Source: DASUAS01 sp963809795 (GTDB lineage: Bacteria > Actinomycetota > Acidimicrobiia > IMCC26256 > DASPTH01). Taken from it: a DNA stretch of 64,000 nucleotides. A program made the translations under genes and the position numbers. The number at the start of each line of letters is the position of its first letter. Within the stretch, counting starts at the first letter, position 1. The stretch lies in the NCBI GenBank assembly GCA_963809795.1, contig CAWELN010000028.1, positions 1-64,000 on the forward strand, written 5' to 3'. The notes under the pieces are model-generated. The model was not told the origin of the DNA. It did no database searches and was given only the letters and a program-made list of their open reading frames with translations. Positions 34,803 through 44,037 of this stretch are shown here, one piece after another.

Positions 34803-36812
34803 CTAGAGCGTGACGGCGATCTCCAGCGCGCCGCGCATCGCGTGCTCGAGGAGCCCGGCACCGACGCCGGCGTCGCCGACGACGGTGACGGCGAGCCCCC
34901 GCCCCACGAGCTCGTCGGCGAGCGTGGTGTCGGGCGCGGCGTCGCTGGTGACGAGCACCGCGCTCGCTACCGTCTCGTGGTCGCCGTCGAGGTCGCGCCA
35001 CCGCACGACCTCGGGCGTGACCTCCAGCACCTCGGCGCCGCCCGCGAGGGTGACGCCGGCGGCGCGCAGATCCTGGACCCGGCGCCAGCGCCCGGGGAGA
35101 CCGAGGTGCAGGCCGAACACGTCCGACGCCTCGAGCACGGTGACCCGGGCGCCCTGTCGGTGCGCTTCCTCCGCCACCCCCAGGCCGGGAAGGTCGCCAC
35201 CGAGCACGACGACGTCACGGCCCAACGGTGTGCCGTCGACCAACCAACCGGCGAGGTCGTCGACCGCGCGCACGTGCGGGAGGTCCATGCCGGGCAGTGG
35301 AGGCCGACCCCAGCGCGCGCCGGTGGCGACGATCACCGCGTCGGGCGCGGCCGCGATCACCGCATCGGCATCGAGCCGCTCACCGAGCCGCACCTCGACG
35401 CCGCGGAGCTCGAGCTGGTGCTCGAACCAGCGGAGGAGGTCGGCGTTGACCTCGGACGTGGCGGCCGCGTACCTCCAGCGCCCGCCGAGCCGGGCGCCGG
35501 CGTCGACCAGCGTGACCGAGTGGCCGCGAAGCGCGGCGACGCGCGCCGCCTCCATGCCGGCCGGTCCTCCGCCGACCACGAGCACCGAACGCGGCGACGC
35601 CGCGGTGCCGACGACGAGCTCGTCCTCGCGGCCCACCGAACCGTTCGCCGCGCACCGCACCTGCCCCCGCACGAAGATGTTGCCGATGCAGCGGTAGTGG
35701 TAGACGCACGGCCGAATCTCCTCGGGGTGGCCGGCGGCGAGGAGGTTCGGCAGCTCGGGCTCGGCGAGGATCATCCGGGCCATCGAGACGAAGTCGAAGG
35801 CGCCGTCGGCGATGGCGGCGTCGGCGGCGTCGGGGTCGATGCGCCCGACCGCGATCACCGGCACCCCGAGCGCGGCCTTCACCGCGCGCGCGTTGTCGAT
35901 CAGCAGCCCCGGCACGTGCGGGGCGTACGAGTCGGTCGGACCGGTCGCCACCGCGGGGTCGTGGTACGCCGACACGTGCACCGCGTCGGCACCGGCGGCC
36001 TCCGCCATGCGCGCGATGACGATGCAGTCGTCGAGGGTCATCCCGCCGGGTCGGTTCTCGGTCGAGTTGAGCCGGCACCAGACCGCGTAGTCGTCGCCGA
36101 CCCGGGCGCGGATCTCGGTCAGGATCTCCACCAGGATGCGGGCGCGGTTCTCGACCGACCCGCCGTACTCGTCGGTGCGGTGGTTCTTCACCGGCGACAG
36201 GAAGCCGTCGATGAGGTACCCGTGCCCGGCGTGCAGCTCGCACCCGTCGACACCGGCCTCGCGCGCCCGCACGACGGCGGACGCGAAGTCGTCGATCACC
36301 GACGCGATGTCGTCGTGGTCGAGCACCTTGTAGAACAGCTTCGAGTCGGGCCCCGCGAACGGCTCCATCATCTTGGCGCCCTCGTCGGCGGTCACCATGC
36401 CGTAGAGGTCGTCGCGGCCCGGGGGGCCGGGTTCCGACGCCACCCACATCGGTCGCCCGGCCATCGTGTCCTGCAGGCTGTTCATCCCCGCCTGCGTGAG
36501 CTGCATGGCGATGGCCGACCCGTGGCGGTGCACGCGGCGCGCCGCCTCCTGCCAACCCGCGACGTGGCGGTCGTCGGAGATGGCGGTCTGCCGTGCGTTC
36601 GAGCACCCGACGGGGAACGACACCGCCACCGATCCGAGCATCACCATCGCCAGCCCGCCGCGCGCGCGGGCTTCGAGGTACGCCATCTGCGTCGTCGACA
36701 CCTGGCCGTCGAGATCGCCGAGGTCCTCGCCCATGGGCGCCATGACCATGCGGTTGCGCAGCTCCAGCGCGCCGATGCGCCCGGGCGCCAGGAGGTTCGA
36801 CCAGCCCGTCAC
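34803..36812 (-). CDS. FadH / old-yellow-enzyme-type FMN-FAD oxidoreductase with altered Fe-S motif
   Basis: 669 residues from the GTG at 36812, overlapping the SDR stop by GTGA. An N-terminal FMN barrel (VMAPMGEDLGDLDGQVS, GCELHAGHGYLIDGFLSP with the HxxH-like pair) is followed by a Rossmann FAD/NAD domain (VLVVGGGPAGMEAARVA). The iron-sulfur motif between them reads CVYHYRCIGN and then VRC. Compared with the usual CxxCxxxC-x11-C, the second Cys is His and the third is one residue closer. Such enzymes reduce dienoyl-CoAs or enones. The frame open to 37616 is rejected as it overlaps the SDR. Confidence 0.86.
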   Translation of the reverse strand: MTGWSNLLAPGRIGALELRNRMVMAPMGEDLGDLDGQVSTTQMAYLEARARGGLAMVMLGSVAVSFPVGCSNARQTAISDDRHVAGWQEAARRVHRHGSAIAMQLTQAGMNSLQDTMAGRPMWVASEPGPPGRDDLYGMVTADEGAKMMEPFAGPDSKLFYKVLDHDDIASVIDDFASAVVRAREAGVDGCELHAGHGYLIDGFLSPVKNHRTDEYGGSVENRARILVEILTEIRARVGDDYAVWCRLNSTENRPGGMTLDDCIVIARMAEAAGADAVHVSAYHDPAVATGPTDSYAPHVPGLLIDNARAVKAALGVPVIAVGRIDPDAADAAIADGAFDFVSMARMILAEPELPNLLAAGHPEEIRPCVYHYRCIGNIFVRGQVRCAANGSVGREDELVVGTAASPRSVLVVGGGPAGMEAARVAALRGHSVTLVDAGARLGGRWRYAAATSEVNADLLRWFEHQLELRGVEVRLGERLDADAVIAAAPDAVIVATGARWGRPPLPGMDLPHVRAVDDLAGWLVDGTPLGRDVVVLGGDLPGLGVAEEAHRQGARVTVLEASDVFGLHLGLPGRWRRVQDLRAAGVTLAGGAEVLEVTPEVVRWRDLDGDHETVASAVLVTSDAAPDTTLADELVGRGLAVTVVGDAGVGAGLLEHAMRGALEIAVTL

Positions 36813-37588
36813 GTCATGTACTCGCCGGAGTTCACGTACAGGGTCTGCCCGGTGATCATGCGGGCGCGGTCGGAACACAGGAACACCGCCGACTCGGCCA
36901 CGTCCTCGTCGGCCGGGATCTCGCCCAAGGGCATGTTCCTGGTGATCTCGGCGATCGCCTCCTCCTCGGAGATGCCGCGGTCGGCGACCTGCCACTGCAC
37001 GTACATCTGCACCGGCGGGCCCCACATCCAGGTGGGCACCACCGTGTTCACCCGGATGCGGCGCGGACCGAGCTCCTTGGCCAGGTGGAACATCGCCGCG
37101 TGCAGCGCGCCCTTCGACGACGCGTACGCGAGCTGCTCGACGACGGGTGGGAGCACCGAGCTCTGCGAGCCGATGAGGACGATGGAGCCGCCGTGGTCCC
37201 CCATCGCCTCGGCCATCGCCGACACCACGTGCATCGTCCCGATCACGTTGGTGCCGAGCACCGCGCTCCAATCCTCGTCGCCGGTGCCGGCGAGACCGGC
37301 CAGCAACCCGTCGTACGCCGCGACCTGGACGACACCGTCGACGGCACCGAAGCGGTCGACCGCCAACTCGGCGAGGGCGCGGCACTGCTCGGCGTCGCCG
37401 ATGTCGGTGGGCTGGTGCGCGACGCGCGCACCCGTCGGGTCGACCTCCTGGGCGATGCCCTCGAGCTTGTCGGCGGTGCGCGCCGCGAGGACGACGTTGC
37501 CGCCGTCGCGCAGCACGAGCTTCGCCACCTCGCCACCGAGACCGGGACCCACCCCGGTCACCACCACCGTCTTGCCGTCGAGGATCAT
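36809..37588 (-). CDS. Short-chain dehydrogenase/reductase
   Basis: 259 residues from the ATG at 37588, with the ribosome binding site GAGGGAGA. TGVGPGLG near residue 11, the catalytic YASSK, and the end ITGQTLYVNSGEYMT are intact. In place of NNAG the motif region reads VQVAAYDG, which is unusual. First gene of a two-gene operon with the FadH-like enzyme, suggesting linked redox steps on the same substrate. Confidence 0.87.
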   Translation of the reverse strand: MILDGKTVVVTGVGPGLGGEVAKLVLRDGGNVVLAARTADKLEGIAQEVDPTGARVAHQPTDIGDAEQCRALAELAVDRFGAVDGVVQVAAYDGLLAGLAGTGDEDWSAVLGTNVIGTMHVVSAMAEAMGDHGGSIVLIGSQSSVLPPVVEQLAYASSKGALHAAMFHLAKELGPRRIRVNTVVPTWMWGPPVQMYVQWQVADRGISEEEAIAEITRNMPLGEIPADEDVAESAVFLCSDRARMITGQTLYVNSGEYMT

Positions 37589-37804
37589 CGCCGTCTCCCT
37601 CTGAGCTCCCGCTCAACGCTCGTGGTGGCCGGAACCGCTCCTCGCCTCATCCTCGCGTTCCCCCACCTGCTCTCCGGGGCTCTTCTTAGTGCCCGCGCCG
37701 GCCACGCGCACAGAGAGGGGGCGTGGCGGGCCGCGACCCCACCCGGGCCGGCTCCCGCCCGGTGGCCGACCACCGCGGCATCGCCGCGAGCTCGCGGGCC
37801 GCCG

Positions 37805-37819
37805 TAGCCTCGGCCGGTG
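37805..37819 (+). promoter_or_regulatory. Leaderless -10 box for the DUF1697 gene
   Basis: TAGCCT at 37805-37810, six-base spacer, GTG at 37817. The remaining bases from 37589 hold no recognisable gene. Confidence 0.55.
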
Positions 37820-38356
37820 CCCGTGTACGTGTCGATGCTCCGCGGGGTGAACGTGAGCGGCCGCAACCGCATCCCGATGGCCGACCTGCGCGACCTCTAC
37901 GAGCGGCACGGCCACACCGACGTCGCCACGTACGTGCAGAGCGGCAATGTCGTCTCACGGTCGACGTCGCGCACCGCCGGTGCGGTCGAGCGCGCCATCC
38001 GCGGCGCGATCGCCGACGACCTCGGACTCGACGTCGCGGTGCTGGTGCGCACACCGACGCAGCTGGACCACGTGCTCGACGGCAACCGGTTCCTTCCGTC
38101 CGGTGACCCGAAGCTCCTCCACGTCACCTTCCTCGCCACGCCGCCGGCGCGCGGCCGGGTCGCCGCGCTCGACGAGCGGGAGCACGCGCCGGACGAGTTC
38201 CACGTGGTCGGTCGGGAGGTCTACGTGTCCTGCCCCGGCGGGTACGGCCGCACCAAGATCAACAACGCGTGGTTCGAGCAGAAGCTGGCGGTTGTCGCCA
38301 CCACGCGCAATTGGAAGACCGTGGGACAGCTCGCGGAGCTTGCCCGGGCTCGCTGA
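37817..38356 (+). CDS. DUF1697 domain-containing protein
   Basis: 179 residues from the GTG at 37817. Family hallmarks: YVSMLRGVNVSGRNRIPM at the N-terminus, ATYVQSGNVV, and the C-terminal RTKINNAWFEQKL followed by TTRNWKTV. DUF1697 proteins form a small ferredoxin-like fold of unknown role. Stands alone with its own promoter box. Confidence 0.9.
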   Translation: MPVYVSMLRGVNVSGRNRIPMADLRDLYERHGHTDVATYVQSGNVVSRSTSRTAGAVERAIRGAIADDLGLDVAVLVRTPTQLDHVLDGNRFLPSGDPKLLHVTFLATPPARGRVAALDEREHAPDEFHVVGREVYVSCPGGYGRTKINNAWFEQKLAVVATTRNWKTVGQLAELARAR

Positions 38357-38460
38357 CCCGCGGGATGACCTCGGTCACAGCGCCTTCTCGGCGGCCCCGG
38401 CGCGGCCGATAACCCCTCCACGTCGAGCCGGGGGTCCGCACATGCCCAATCTTCGCCACC

Positions 38461-38482
38461 GCGAGCACGGAGTCGTGCTCGC
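38461..38482. terminator. Short perfect hairpin between DUF1697 and the diguanylate cyclase
   Basis: GCGAGCACG (38461-38469), loop GAGT, CGTGCTCGC (38474-38482). Nine paired bases and a tetraloop, 105 bases after the upstream stop and 37 before the next ATG, so either a terminator or a leader element of the cyclase gene. Confidence 0.4.
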
Positions 38483-38519
38483 GTCGGCGGACGTCGTGAG
38501 TCAGAACCGGTAGGCCGGC

Positions 38520-39932
38520 ATGGCCACCGGCTCGAGCACGGCGCGGTGGGGACGAGCCGCGTTCCTCCTCGTGTTCGTCGCCGTGATGGGGAGTGCCGCC
38601 TGGTGGCAGTACGACCGGCAACGCGTGCGCGCCGACCGCAGCGCGGCGGTGGCGCGCGCCAGCGCGCAGGTCCTCGCCGCGGTGGTCGGGACGGAGAACG
38701 CGGCGCGCGACTACATCGTCACGCGGGACACCAGCCTGCTCGCGGCCTACGACGCCGGACGCCTCCAGCTCGCGCAGGCGGTGCGCGTTGCGGACGTCGC
38801 GGTGCACGGCGACGCCGTGCTGCGCACCCGGCTGGCCGAGGAGCGCGCGCTGATCGACGGGTGGGAGAGTGCGGTGGCGGCGGACGTCGCCGCGACCGGT
38901 CCCGACGCCACCGCCAACGCCGCCGCCCGGGCCGCGGCCAGGGACGCGACGCTCGACCGGATCCGCGCCGCCGACGACGAGTTGGCGCGCGCGCTCGACC
39001 GGCAGAACCGCGAGGACAGCGATCAGGACGAGGTCCGCGGCATCGCACTGCTCGTCGGGGTGTGCGCCGCGTTCGCGGTGCTGAACTGGGTGGTGTTCGT
39101 GCGCACCGAGCGGCGCGATGCGGAGGTGCGCGACCGGCAGATCGCGTTCGCCGAGCGGCTGCAGAGCGCCCGGACCGAGGACGAGGCGCGTGCCGTCCTC
39201 GCCGGTCACCTCGAGGAGCTGGTCCCGGGGGCGACGGTCGTGGTGACCGGCGAGGACGACCGGTCGCCGGCGGCGCGCCCCATCGTCGCCCGGGGCGACC
39301 GCATCGGCTCGGTCGTGCTCGACGCGAATCGCGACCTGCGGGACTCCACGGAGCGCTGGGTGCACGACTCGATCCTCCGCGCCGCGCCGGTGCTCGCCAC
39401 GCTGCGGACCCTGGCCGACGCGCAGGCACGGGCGGCGACCGATCCGCTCACCGGCCTGGGGAACCGACGGTTGGTCGAGGACGCGCTCAGCCGCGCCGCC
39501 GCGCAGGCCCAGCGCACCGGAGACGGGTTCGCCGTGGCGATGATCGACGTCGACCGCTTCAAGCGCGTGAACGACACCTTCGGGCACGAGGCCGGCGACG
39601 CACTGCTCGTGGCCATCGCCGACGCCCTGTCCGGCGCGACGCGCGAGTACGACGTCGTCGGCCGGCACGGCGGCGACGAGTTCATCGTGCTGCTCCCCGG
39701 GCTCGACATCCCGCAGGCCACCATCGCCATGGAGCGCTGCCGGGCCCACGTCGCCGCGCTGGCCATCGGGACCCCGCCGGTCTCGGCGACCGCGAGCTTC
39801 GGAGTCGCCGCTTCCCCGCCCGGCGGGCCCTACGACCCGATCGCGTTGGTGCGGGGGGCCGACGAAGCCGTGTACGAAGCCAAGGCGCGAGGCGGCAACA
39901 CGGTGATCGGCCGCACGCTCGCCAACGTGTGA
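38520..39932 (+). CDS. Membrane-bound diguanylate cyclase (CHASE3-like sensor plus GGDEF)
   Basis: 470 residues. A membrane helix near residues 12-30 and a second near 178-198 enclose an extracytoplasmic helical CHASE3-like region containing the typical TRDTSLLAAYD. The GGDEF domain follows, with the metal-binding MIDVDRFKRVNDTFGH and an intact GGDEF at residues 384-388. An RxxD inhibitory site (Arg375-Asp378) lies five residues before it, implying feedback inhibition by c-di-GMP. Synthesises c-di-GMP from GTP in response to an unknown external cue. No phosphodiesterase gene is in the window. Confidence 0.9.
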   Translation: MATGSSTARWGRAAFLLVFVAVMGSAAWWQYDRQRVRADRSAAVARASAQVLAAVVGTENAARDYIVTRDTSLLAAYDAGRLQLAQAVRVADVAVHGDAVLRTRLAEERALIDGWESAVAADVAATGPDATANAAARAAARDATLDRIRAADDELARALDRQNREDSDQDEVRGIALLVGVCAAFAVLNWVVFVRTERRDAEVRDRQIAFAERLQSARTEDEARAVLAGHLEELVPGATVVVTGEDDRSPAARPIVARGDRIGSVVLDANRDLRDSTERWVHDSILRAAPVLATLRTLADAQARAATDPLTGLGNRRLVEDALSRAAAQAQRTGDGFAVAMIDVDRFKRVNDTFGHEAGDALLVAIADALSGATREYDVVGRHGGDEFIVLLPGLDIPQATIAMERCRAHVAALAIGTPPVSATASFGVAASPPGGPYDPIALVRGADEAVYEAKARGGNTVIGRTLANV

Positions 39933-39937
39933 GGAGC

Positions 39938-40276
39938 TCAGGCCTCCGCTTTGCGCGCGTAGAGGTAGAGCACCGGCCGGATCCCTTCCTCGGGTGACGC
40001 GGTGGGCAACCGGAGGCGCACGCTCACGACCTCCCAGAGGTCGTCGCCGCCCTCGACGACGCCGCCGATCGGCACCCACAACGGCGCGTCCCAGAAGCCG
40101 CGCTGCGTATCGGTGGTGACGTCGACCAGCACCGTGCGGACGGGACGGGTGGGGATCGGCTGGCTGCGCGAGTGGAACTCGTTGCGCTCTTGTTCAGCAG
40201 TGAGCGGCGTCGGCGGCACGGAGGCGGCGCCGGCCGCGATCGCCGAAGGTCGCGGACGCGGCCGCCGACCGAACAT
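39938..40276 (-). CDS. Hypothetical protein
   Basis: 112 residues from the ATG at 40276, whose A overlaps the stop of the SDR gene (TGATG). The N-terminus is basic and Pro-rich (MFGRRPRPRPS). The rest alternates strands (TVLVDVTTDTQRGFWDAPLWVPIGG, here shortened in description: VLVDVTTD, DAPLWVPIGG, EVVSVRLRLP, VLYLYARKAEA). No family recognised. Likely co-transcribed with the SDR. Confidence 0.6.
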   Translation of the reverse strand: MFGRRPRPRPSAIAAGAASVPPTPLTAEQERNEFHSRSQPIPTRPVRTVLVDVTTDTQRGFWDAPLWVPIGGVVEGGDDLWEVVSVRLRLPTASPEEGIRPVLYLYARKAEA

Positions 40277-41106
40277 CAGACGATCCGCGGGGGGGTCGGT
40301 GCCGCCGCGATCGAGTCGGCGAGCGAGCGGTCGATGTCGTGGCGCCACCAGGTGAACCGCTCGGCGTCGTCGGCGTTGGTGAAGATCGCGAAGCGCTCGT
40401 CGGCGATCGCGTCACACACCATCGGGCCCACCTCGTCGGCCGCGACCGCCGAGTCGACCATCTCCGGCGGGAAGTACGACCACTCGCCCATGAACTCCTC
40501 GGGCACGCCGGAGAAGCGCGCGGTCTCACCCAGGTTGGTGTGGACCAGCCCGGGGCACAGCACCGACACGCCGACGCCCAACGGTCGCAGCGACCGAGCC
40601 AGCGCCTCCGAGAGGCCGTACGCCGCGAACTTGGAGGTGATGTAGGGCGCCGCGTCCCAGCTGTAGGCCCACACCCCGGCCACCGACGCGGTGTTCACGA
40701 CGTACCCGTGCCCGCGCTCGACCATGGCGGGCACGAACGCCCGCACCCCGCGCACGAGGCCGAGGACGTTCACCTGGAGGATCCGCTCCCACTCGGCCAT
40801 CTCCACCCGGTGAGGTGGCCCCAGCACCGCGATGCCCGCGTTGTTCATGAGCACGTCGACGGCGCCGAACGTGTCGACGGCGGCGGCGGCCAGGGCGTCG
40901 ACGTCGACGTCGCGGGTGACGTCGCAGCGCACCGCGAGCGCGCGCCGTCCGAGCGCCTCGATGGCCGCCGCCGTCTCGGCCAGCCGCGCCTCGTGGATGT
41001 CGGCCACGACGACGTCCGCCCCGCGGCGGGCCAGCTCGAGCGCGGTGGCGCGGCCGATGCCGCTCGCGCCTCCTGTCACGACCGCCGTGGTGCCCTCGAC
41101 GTTCAC
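40276..41106 (-). CDS. Short-chain dehydrogenase/reductase
   Basis: 276 residues from the GTG at 41106, preceded at 7 nt by a TAGGCT box. TGGASGIG, NNAG, and the catalytic YITSK are intact. The C-terminus (FPPEMVDSAVAADEVGPMV, then RFAIFTNADDAERF) matches the group of SDRs that ends with a nucleotide-independent helical tail. First gene of a two-gene unit with the hypothetical at 39938. The substrate is unknown. Confidence 0.88.
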   Translation of the reverse strand: MNVEGTTAVVTGGASGIGRATALELARRGADVVVADIHEARLAETAAAIEALGRRALAVRCDVTRDVDVDALAAAAVDTFGAVDVLMNNAGIAVLGPPHRVEMAEWERILQVNVLGLVRGVRAFVPAMVERGHGYVVNTASVAGVWAYSWDAAPYITSKFAAYGLSEALARSLRPLGVGVSVLCPGLVHTNLGETARFSGVPEEFMGEWSYFPPEMVDSAVAADEVGPMVCDAIADERFAIFTNADDAERFTWWRHDIDRSLADSIAAAPTPPRIV

Positions 41107-41122
41107 GGCGCGGAGCCTACCG

Positions 41123-42385
41123 TCAGCCCGGCGCGGCCCCGCCGAGGGCGATGGCATCGCGCGAGCTGCCCGCGGTCGGGTCGACCGACTCACTCGGCGC
41201 GGGCACGGTCAGGTGACGCCCGACGAGCAGCAACACCACACCACCGACCACCGCGCACCCACCCGCGACGACACCCAGGACCGAGACGCTCACCACGCCG
41301 AGCGCCAGCGCGGCCAGCGGCGTCATCACGATGCTGGCCGTCGGCTCCAGCGACTGGTTCAACGAGAGCACCCGGCCGTGGAACGCGACCGGTGCGTAGC
41401 GCTGCAACAACGTGCGCGCGGGGACGTAGAAGAAGGCGGTGTCGACGCCCCACAGGAACACGCCGACGAACGCCACCGGCAAGGACTCGGTGCCCAGGTA
41501 CAGCGCCGCGGTCGCGCCCGAGACGACCATCGCGATGGCGACGTACCGCGGCCGGGCGACGCGTTCGCCGACGACGGCCAGGACCAGACCGGTGAGGACG
41601 AGACCGATCCCGAAGACGGTCTGGAGCAGGGCGAACGTCGCGTCGGACTCCCCGAGCACGTCGCGGACGTAGAGCGGCTCGAGCACGCCGAACACCGCCC
41701 AGAGGAGGTACACGGAGGTCGCCACCGCCAGGGTCCAGCGCAGGCCCTCGGAGCGCCGGGCCAACGAGAACCCGTCGCGCAGCTCCCGCCACGTCGAGGT
41801 GGCGTGCTCGTCCTGCACCCGGGGCACCGGTTCGACGCGGATCCGGAGCGCGACCAACGCCCCGACCAGGAAGGTGGCGGCGTCGGCGATGAACGCACCC
41901 TCGAGGCCCCACTTCGAGTTGACCGCGGCGGCGGTGAGTGGGCCCACCACGATGGCGATGTCCTGCGCACCGCCGAGGAGGGCGTTGGCCGTCACCAGCT
42001 GCGTGCCGGGCACCAGCCGCGGCGGGATGGCGTCGAGCGAGGCGGTGGCGAGCGCCTCGATCAGACCGAGCGGCAGCGCGAGCAGGATGATCTTCGTGTA
42101 GCTGTCGGCACGCGAGAGCGCGAGCGCGTCGACCACGCCGAGCAGGTTGGCGATGAGGAGCGTGCGCCGGGGACCCAGGCGGTCGATGGGCACACCGAGC
42201 AGCGGGCCGAGCAGCGCGCCCGGGACCGACAGCACGACGAAGAGCAGCGCGAGGTCGCCCGCGCCGACGTCGAAACGGAACGACGCGAAGCCCCAGATGG
42301 CGATGACCGCGATCCAGTTGCCCGTCTCGCTGACCGCCTGCCCGAGGAGGAGCAGCGCGAAGCCCCGCACCCGTAGCACGCGCAT
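41123..42385 (-). CDS. MFS transporter
   Basis: 420 residues. The ATG at 42385 is chosen over the GTG directly before it because a TAGCGT box stands exactly six bases upstream. About twelve hydrophobic segments alternate with short loops. The first cytoplasmic loop has DRLGPRRTLL, the MFS motif A region. The sequence is most like the enterobactin-exporter/macrolide-efflux group (MFS_3). Probably an exporter; the substrate is unknown. Confidence 0.88.
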   Translation of the reverse strand: MRVLRVRGFALLLLGQAVSETGNWIAVIAIWGFASFRFDVGAGDLALLFVVLSVPGALLGPLLGVPIDRLGPRRTLLIANLLGVVDALALSRADSYTKIILLALPLGLIEALATASLDAIPPRLVPGTQLVTANALLGGAQDIAIVVGPLTAAAVNSKWGLEGAFIADAATFLVGALVALRIRVEPVPRVQDEHATSTWRELRDGFSLARRSEGLRWTLAVATSVYLLWAVFGVLEPLYVRDVLGESDATFALLQTVFGIGLVLTGLVLAVVGERVARPRYVAIAMVVSGATAALYLGTESLPVAFVGVFLWGVDTAFFYVPARTLLQRYAPVAFHGRVLSLNQSLEPTASIVMTPLAALALGVVSVSVLGVVAGGCAVVGGVVLLLVGRHLTVPAPSESVDPTAGSSRDAIALGGAAPG

Positions 42386-42397
42386 CACCGCACGCTA
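42383..42397 (-). promoter_or_regulatory. Leaderless -10 box for the MFS transporter
   Basis: On the minus strand TAGCGT (42397-42392), six bases (GCGGTG), ATG at 42385. Confidence 0.55.
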
Positions 42398-42447
42398 ACG
42401 GTGCGCGTCGGTGCGTGAGCGGGCCTTTTCACGGCCCGGTGCGCCGG

Positions 42448-43140
42448 TCAGACGGCGTGTTCGACCCGGGCTCGCCACCAGGTGATGGCCCGCTCGAGCT
42501 CATCGGCGCCGAAGTCGGGCCACAGCGTGGGCGTGACGTACAGCTGCGCGCCCACCCCTTCCCACAAGAGGAAGTTGGAGATCCGGGCCTCGCCGGAGGT
42601 CCGGATCATGAGGTCGACGGGTGGGAGCTCGGGCGCGTAGAGGTGGCGGCTGACGGTGTGAGGGTTGACGGCGTCGGGTTGCGCGCGGGCGATGGCCTGC
42701 GCGGCCTCGACCAGCTCCTGGCGGCCGCCGTAGTCGAACGCCACGGTGAAGTTGAGCCCGGTGTTGTCGGCGGTGAGGCGGGTCGACTTCTCGATCTCGC
42801 GCCGCACGACCAACGGGATCCGCGAGCCGGCGCCCCGATCGCGCCCGATCCAACGGATCTTCACGTTGTTCTCGTGCATCTCGGCGCGCCGGCCGAAGAT
42901 CTTCTTGTGGAGCCCGAGGATGAAGTCGACCTCGAGCCGGGGGCGGCGCCAGTTCTCGGTCGAGAACCCGTACGCGGTCAGCCACTCGATGCCGAGCGCG
43001 TCGGCGGCGCGCACGATCTCGGCCAGGCGCTCCTCGCCCTGGCTGTGCCCGACGGTGCGGGCGAGGCCCTGGCGTTCGGCCCACCGGCCGTTGCCGTCCA
43101 TGATGACGGCCACGTGGTGCGGGAGGCGCGCCGAGCTCAT
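42448..43140 (-). CDS. uppS: Isoprenyl transferase (cis-prenyltransferase, UppS-like)
   Basis: 230 residues from the ATG at 43140. Catalytic segment VAVIMDGNGRWAERQGL with Asp15, then LTAYGFSTENWRRP, and the C-terminal LMIRTSGEARISNFLLWE; all hallmarks of cis-prenyl chain elongation. The family makes the undecaprenyl- or decaprenyl-type lipid carrier for peptidoglycan; a short-chain Z-FPP synthase is possible. Couples by ATGA to the trans-prenyltransferase gene upstream. The longer frame reaching 43980 is an artefact of the frameshift in that gene. Confidence 0.92.
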   Translation of the reverse strand: MSSARLPHHVAVIMDGNGRWAERQGLARTVGHSQGEERLAEIVRAADALGIEWLTAYGFSTENWRRPRLEVDFILGLHKKIFGRRAEMHENNVKIRWIGRDRGAGSRIPLVVRREIEKSTRLTADNTGLNFTVAFDYGGRQELVEAAQAIARAQPDAVNPHTVSRHLYAPELPPVDLMIRTSGEARISNFLLWEGVGAQLYVTPTLWPDFGADELERAITWWRARVEHAV

Positions 43141-43980
43141 CGCGGTGCCGGCGCCGCGGCGTCGAGCACCCGCGCCGCGGCGTCGAGCAGCCGGTCGGTG
43201 ACGTCGCCGAAGTAGGCGTCCCACCGCGATGCCGCGACCGCGTCGCGCACCGGCGCGGCAAGGGCCTGCAGGCGCGCCCGCACCTCGTCGACGGACACGA
43301 CCAGGTCGGCGGCCGGCAGGGTCTGCAGCTCGTTGTCGGCGTCGAGCCCGGTCGGTTTGCCCATGGCATCGGCCTCGCCGCCGATGTCGTGCAGGTCGTC
43401 GACGTACTGGAACAGCCGACCGTACGCGCGGACCGCGTCGCGCACGCCGGTCGGGAGCGAACCCCCCAGCGCCTCGTCGGCCAGCGCGAACGACGCGTCG
43501 AAGAGCGACACCGTCTTGCCGTCGACGACGTCCCAGTAGCGGGCGGTCGTGACACCGAGCGCTTCGAGCACCTGGCTGTCGGCGATGCGGCGCAGCGCGC
43601 CACCGAGTGCGAGGCCGCCCGCGGGCGACACCGCGTCGGCGAGGTGCAGCGCCTCGGCGTAGACGCGCGTCGGCGGTCCAGAGCGCGACCGGCAGCCCGA
43701 GTACGACGTGGAGGGTCGGCGCGTGGCGGCGACGCGACGACTGGTCGACGATGTCGTCGTGCACCAGCGTGCCCAGGTGCAGGAGCTCGACCGCGGCCGC
43801 GCCCTGCACCGCGGCCGGACGGTCGCCGCCGGCGGCCAGGGACAGGATCATCCGGGCGCGATGCCGCGACCCGGACGCGGCGATCGGGGCGAGCGCATCG
43901 GCGACGGGCTCGCCGAACGTGTGGACCACCCGCTGGATCAGGCGGTCGACGTCGGCCAGCAGGGAACCCTCGTCCGACAC
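43137..43980 (-). CDS. Polyprenyl (trans-isoprenyl) diphosphate synthase, one frameshift
   Basis: Frame one starts at the GTG at 43980 and holds the first Asp-rich motif DDIVD (residues 75-79) up to LPVALWTADA. Frame two supplies VYAEALHLADAVSPAGG onward, with the second motif DDLHD in FQYVDDLHDIGGEAD and the stop at 43137. One extra base at about 43664-43669 separates them; without it the protein would have about 280 residues. Makes all-trans allylic diphosphates for quinone side chains or for the adjacent cis-prenyltransferase. ATGA overlap with uppS. Confidence 0.82.
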
Positions 43981-44037
43981 GGTGCGCGACGTTAGTCAGT
44001 CGGTCGTGAACGCCCCGCCGGAGCGTCCCGCTTGACC

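Noticed and set aside
42448..43980. Fused trans- and cis-prenyltransferase
   Set aside because: The join uses an arginine-rich shadow segment. The second half of the trans-enzyme lies in another frame with its own stop overlapping the uppS start.
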